Source of the DNA: Thermoflexibacter sp.
GTDB lineage: Bacteria > Bacteroidota > Bacteroidia > Cytophagales > Thermoflexibacteraceae
DNA length: 13,786 bases
NCBI GenBank assembly: GCA_025455345.1
Contig: JALOMS010000066.1
Coordinates: 1 to 13,786 of the forward strand
Direction of reading: 5' to 3'
Below, piece by piece: positions 11,240-13,786 of this stretch. How positions within the stretch are numbered: the stretch's first letter is position 1; each line of letters starts with the position of its first letter. The translations under genes were made by a program, and so were the position numbers. The notes under the pieces were generated by a model, which was not told where the DNA came from, did no database searches, and saw only the letters and a program-made list of their open reading frames with translations.

Positions 11240-13786
11240 ACTTTAATCGCACCATTTAAGGAATTGAAACACAAGATATTGTTATTAGAAAAGTTCAACA
11301 TAGCACTTACTTTAATCGCACCATTTAAGGAATTGAAACTTTACCAGTTCTTTCAGCGCAACCAACCGCTACATACTTTAATCGCACCATTTAAGGAATT
11401 GAAACAAAAGAGAGAAGGGCAAAGGAAAAGCATAAAAAACAACTTTAATCGCACCATTTAAGGAATTGAAACAGTTAGAACCAGAGTTACAAATTTCAGC
11501 ATGGGGGGAACTTTAATCGCACCATTTAAGGAATTGAAACCCAATTACTTGAAATGGGGTTTCCGCCTTTGTAGCTACTTTAATCGCACCATTTAAGGAA
11601 TTGAAACATACTATAGACATTACAGGTATTAGTTATTGGTACGGAAACTTTAATCGCACCATTTAAGGAATTGAAACATAGTGGTCTATGTCTTTTCTTA
11701 ACTCCTCCATCTACTTTAATCGCACCATTTAAGGAATTGAAACGACCTTTCTTCTACAAACCGTTTTTCGGCGAACTCTACTTTAATCGCACCATTTAAG
11801 GAATTGAAACTCTCCAATTACTTTTTTTATTTCTTCAATTACTGCCAACTTTAATCGCACCATTTAAGGAATTGAAACAGCAGATACTGACTGGTTTTTA
11901 GTGGCTTCAAACTCATACTTTAATCGCACCATTTAAGGAATTGAAACATATTCTTACCAGCATTGTTTCAGCCACAAACGCTAAACTTTAATCGCACCAT
12001 TTAAGGAATTGAAACTGTTTTTTTTGAGTGCGTCTAATTCTTGTCGTAGCCACTTTAATCGCACCATTTAAGGAATTGAAACACCTTGCGGCAACCTCAT
12101 GGCAGTCAAGCAGTCCTACTTTAATCGCACCATTTAAGGAATTGAAACAACAGGGCTAACTAAGATTGTAGCCACTTTTTATGACTTTAATCGCACCATT
12201 TAAGGAATTGAAACTCGCTATCCTGCGTTCTATTTCTTCTCTTGTTTTTACTTTAATCGCACCATTTAAGGAATTGAAACATATATTTGGCTTTGTCAAA
12301 GATGGATTTATTGCAAAACTTTAATCGCACCATTTAAGGAATTGAAACAAGCTCAGAAAGACGCATTGACCAACGCTTTTGGTTACTTTAATCGCACCAT
12401 TTAAGGAATTGAAACATGTGTATAACTTGTACGCAAATGGCTTTGGCTGTTCACTTTAATCGCACCATTTAAGGAATTGAAACTTGCTTTGAGTCTTGCT
12501 TCCATTATTTTGATGTTTACTTTAATCGCACCATTTAAGGAATTGAAACCTGTACACACAGGATTCTCTCACTTTAATCGCACCATTTAAGGAATTGAAA
12601 CTCTTGAAAGTCTTAATAATCGGTTACGTCTTAGACATACTTTAATCGCACCATTTAAGGAATTGAAACAATGAAATCATGGCAGGTTATAGCTGGAGTG
12701 CAGGAATACTTTAATCGCACCATTTAAGGAATTGAAACGAGTGATTTTGTTGCTTGCAAGGTCGCTATTATTACTTTAATCGCACCATTTAAGGAATTGA
12801 AACATCCTCTGATTGATATTTTTGATATATTATTATAACTTTAATCGCACCATTTAAGGAATTGAAACAAAAAACACATAACAGAGTTTGTTCAATTCGC
12901 AGAGCACTTTAATCGCACCATTTAAGGAATTGAAACAAAGAAGGAGATATAGCGCATAATTTTGTATGCGTTACTTTAATCGCACCATTTAAGGAATTGA
13001 AACCTACTCAGGAAAGCTCAATGAGCTAACTACGCCCAACTTTAATCGCACCATTTAAGGAATTGAAACAATTCAGGCAGAAAAAGCGTGAAAAAAAAGT
13101 GTTTTACTTTAATCGCACCATTTAAGGAATTGAAACGTGTTCCAGTACAGAGCAATACCAAGTAAAGCAAGACTTTAATCGCACCATTTAAGGAATTGAA
13201 ACAAGTTATCTGGGGTGGTTTGTCCTTCTGGTACGTAACTTTAATCGCACCATTTAAGGAATTGAAACACAGAATACTCTAACGAGGAAAAAGAAGACGT
13301 GGAAGACTTTAATCGCACCATTTAAGGAATTGAAACATGCAATGTTAGTGGCAGTGCCATTATCGGAGGTTACTTTAATCGCACCATTTAAGGAATTGAA
13401 ACCTTTTTGGGGTTCTGTTTTCATGATAACTTTTTTTGAACTTTAATCGCACCATTTAAGGAATTGAAACAAGTACGTGCTACCGCACAATCTTTTGGTA
13501 AAGATACTTTAATCGCACCATTTAAGGAATTGAAACCCAAAGTCTGTGCCTTCGCACATCATTTTGATTACTACTTTAATCGCACCATTTAAGGAATTGA
13601 AACTCAAAAATATTTACTTGCAGTTTAACAGATTTTTACTTTAATCGCACCATTTAAGGAATTGAAACGTCAAATCGCATGAAAGTTGCTGGGTCGGGCT
13701 GGGTACTTTAATCGCACCATTTAAGGAATTGAAACACCTTGCGGCAACCTCATGGCAGTCAAGCAGTCCTACTTTAATCGCACCAT
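11240..13786 (+). CRISPR. Type I-B CRISPR array, 38 full repeats plus one partial
   Basis: The repeat starts CTTTAATCGCACC, continues ATTTAAGG and ends AATTGAAAC (30 bases). An A precedes every copy, so the functional unit may be 31 bases. The first copy is at 11241-11270, the last full one at 13706-13735, and the window cuts another at 13772-13786. All copies are identical as far as I can read. With 30-base repeats the spacers are 35-40 bases, except spacer 20 (12550-12571), which has only 22. Spacer 13 (12083-12118) and spacer 38 (13736-13771) are identical. The 3' end ATTGAAAC is the expected 8-nt handle after Cas6 cleavage. The lack of any degenerate repeat shows that the far end of the array is not yet reached. 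I could not identify spacer targets. Confidence 0.99.

Noticed and set aside
11264..11461. 65-codon reading frame over the first array units
   Set aside because: It is only translation of repeats and spacers (LIAPFKELK recurs in it). Its sole use is to show that the repeat reads in the cas6 frame.

Overview
The window holds a complete type I-B CRISPR-Cas locus (Cst1/Cst2/Cas5t flavour) from what looks like a member of the Bacteroidota. The reasons are promoter-like TTG / TAnnTTTG element pairs, generally AT-rich DNA, intergenic ACATCAAAACATC and ATCCTGTAATCCTGTC-type repeats, and GxxExxY and four-helix-bundle accessory genes that are common in that phylum. All cas genes and the array read on the + strand. 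The array runs off the right edge.

Layout: cas6 (61-846); a 520-base gap packed with regulatory structure (847-1369); the AT-rich interference operon cas8b1-cas7-cas5-cas3 (1370-7429), with genes touching or nearly touching; a small conserved gene of unknown function with a damaged 5' end (7444-7717); then the adaptation genes cas4 (7842), cas1 (9126) and cas2 (10766). The adaptation genes are not tightly packed. They are separated by low-complexity inverted repeats and by two inserted accessory genes, a GxxExxY protein between cas4 and cas1 and an S23-like four-helix-bundle protein between cas1 and cas2. A leader of about 210 bp follows cas2, then an array of 38 complete identical repeats plus one cut by the window end, with 38 spacers.

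The most interesting part is the cas6-cas8 gap. Its minus strand carries what looks like a complete small-RNA gene: a -33/-7 promoter, a degenerate CRISPR repeat that keeps the ATTGAAAC crRNA handle, an 18-nt pseudo-spacer, a second degenerate repeat, and a strong intrinsic terminator. The first 15 nt of the pseudo-spacer match, with one mismatch, one arm of a perfect 14-bp inverted repeat just upstream of the predicted cas8 promoter (14 of 15; 13 of 15 for the other arm). This is the architecture expected of a crRNA-like regulatory RNA (the CreA antitoxin or CreR/Cas-regulating RNA class) that would guide Cascade to the cas8 promoter, or to a toxin-like mini-ORF directly behind that promoter. 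Separately, the 3' part of cas6 contains an in-frame copy of the CRISPR repeat core that differs by a single codon-sized gap.

How the parts work together: Cas6 cuts array transcripts inside the repeats. Cas8b1, Cas7 and Cas5 form Cascade around the crRNA. Cas3 unwinds and degrades DNA targets. Cas4-Cas1-Cas2 trim and insert new spacers at the leader end next to cas2. Base composition changes sharply at both edges of the cas8-cas3 block, suggesting the interference module and the cas6/adaptation parts have different recent histories.
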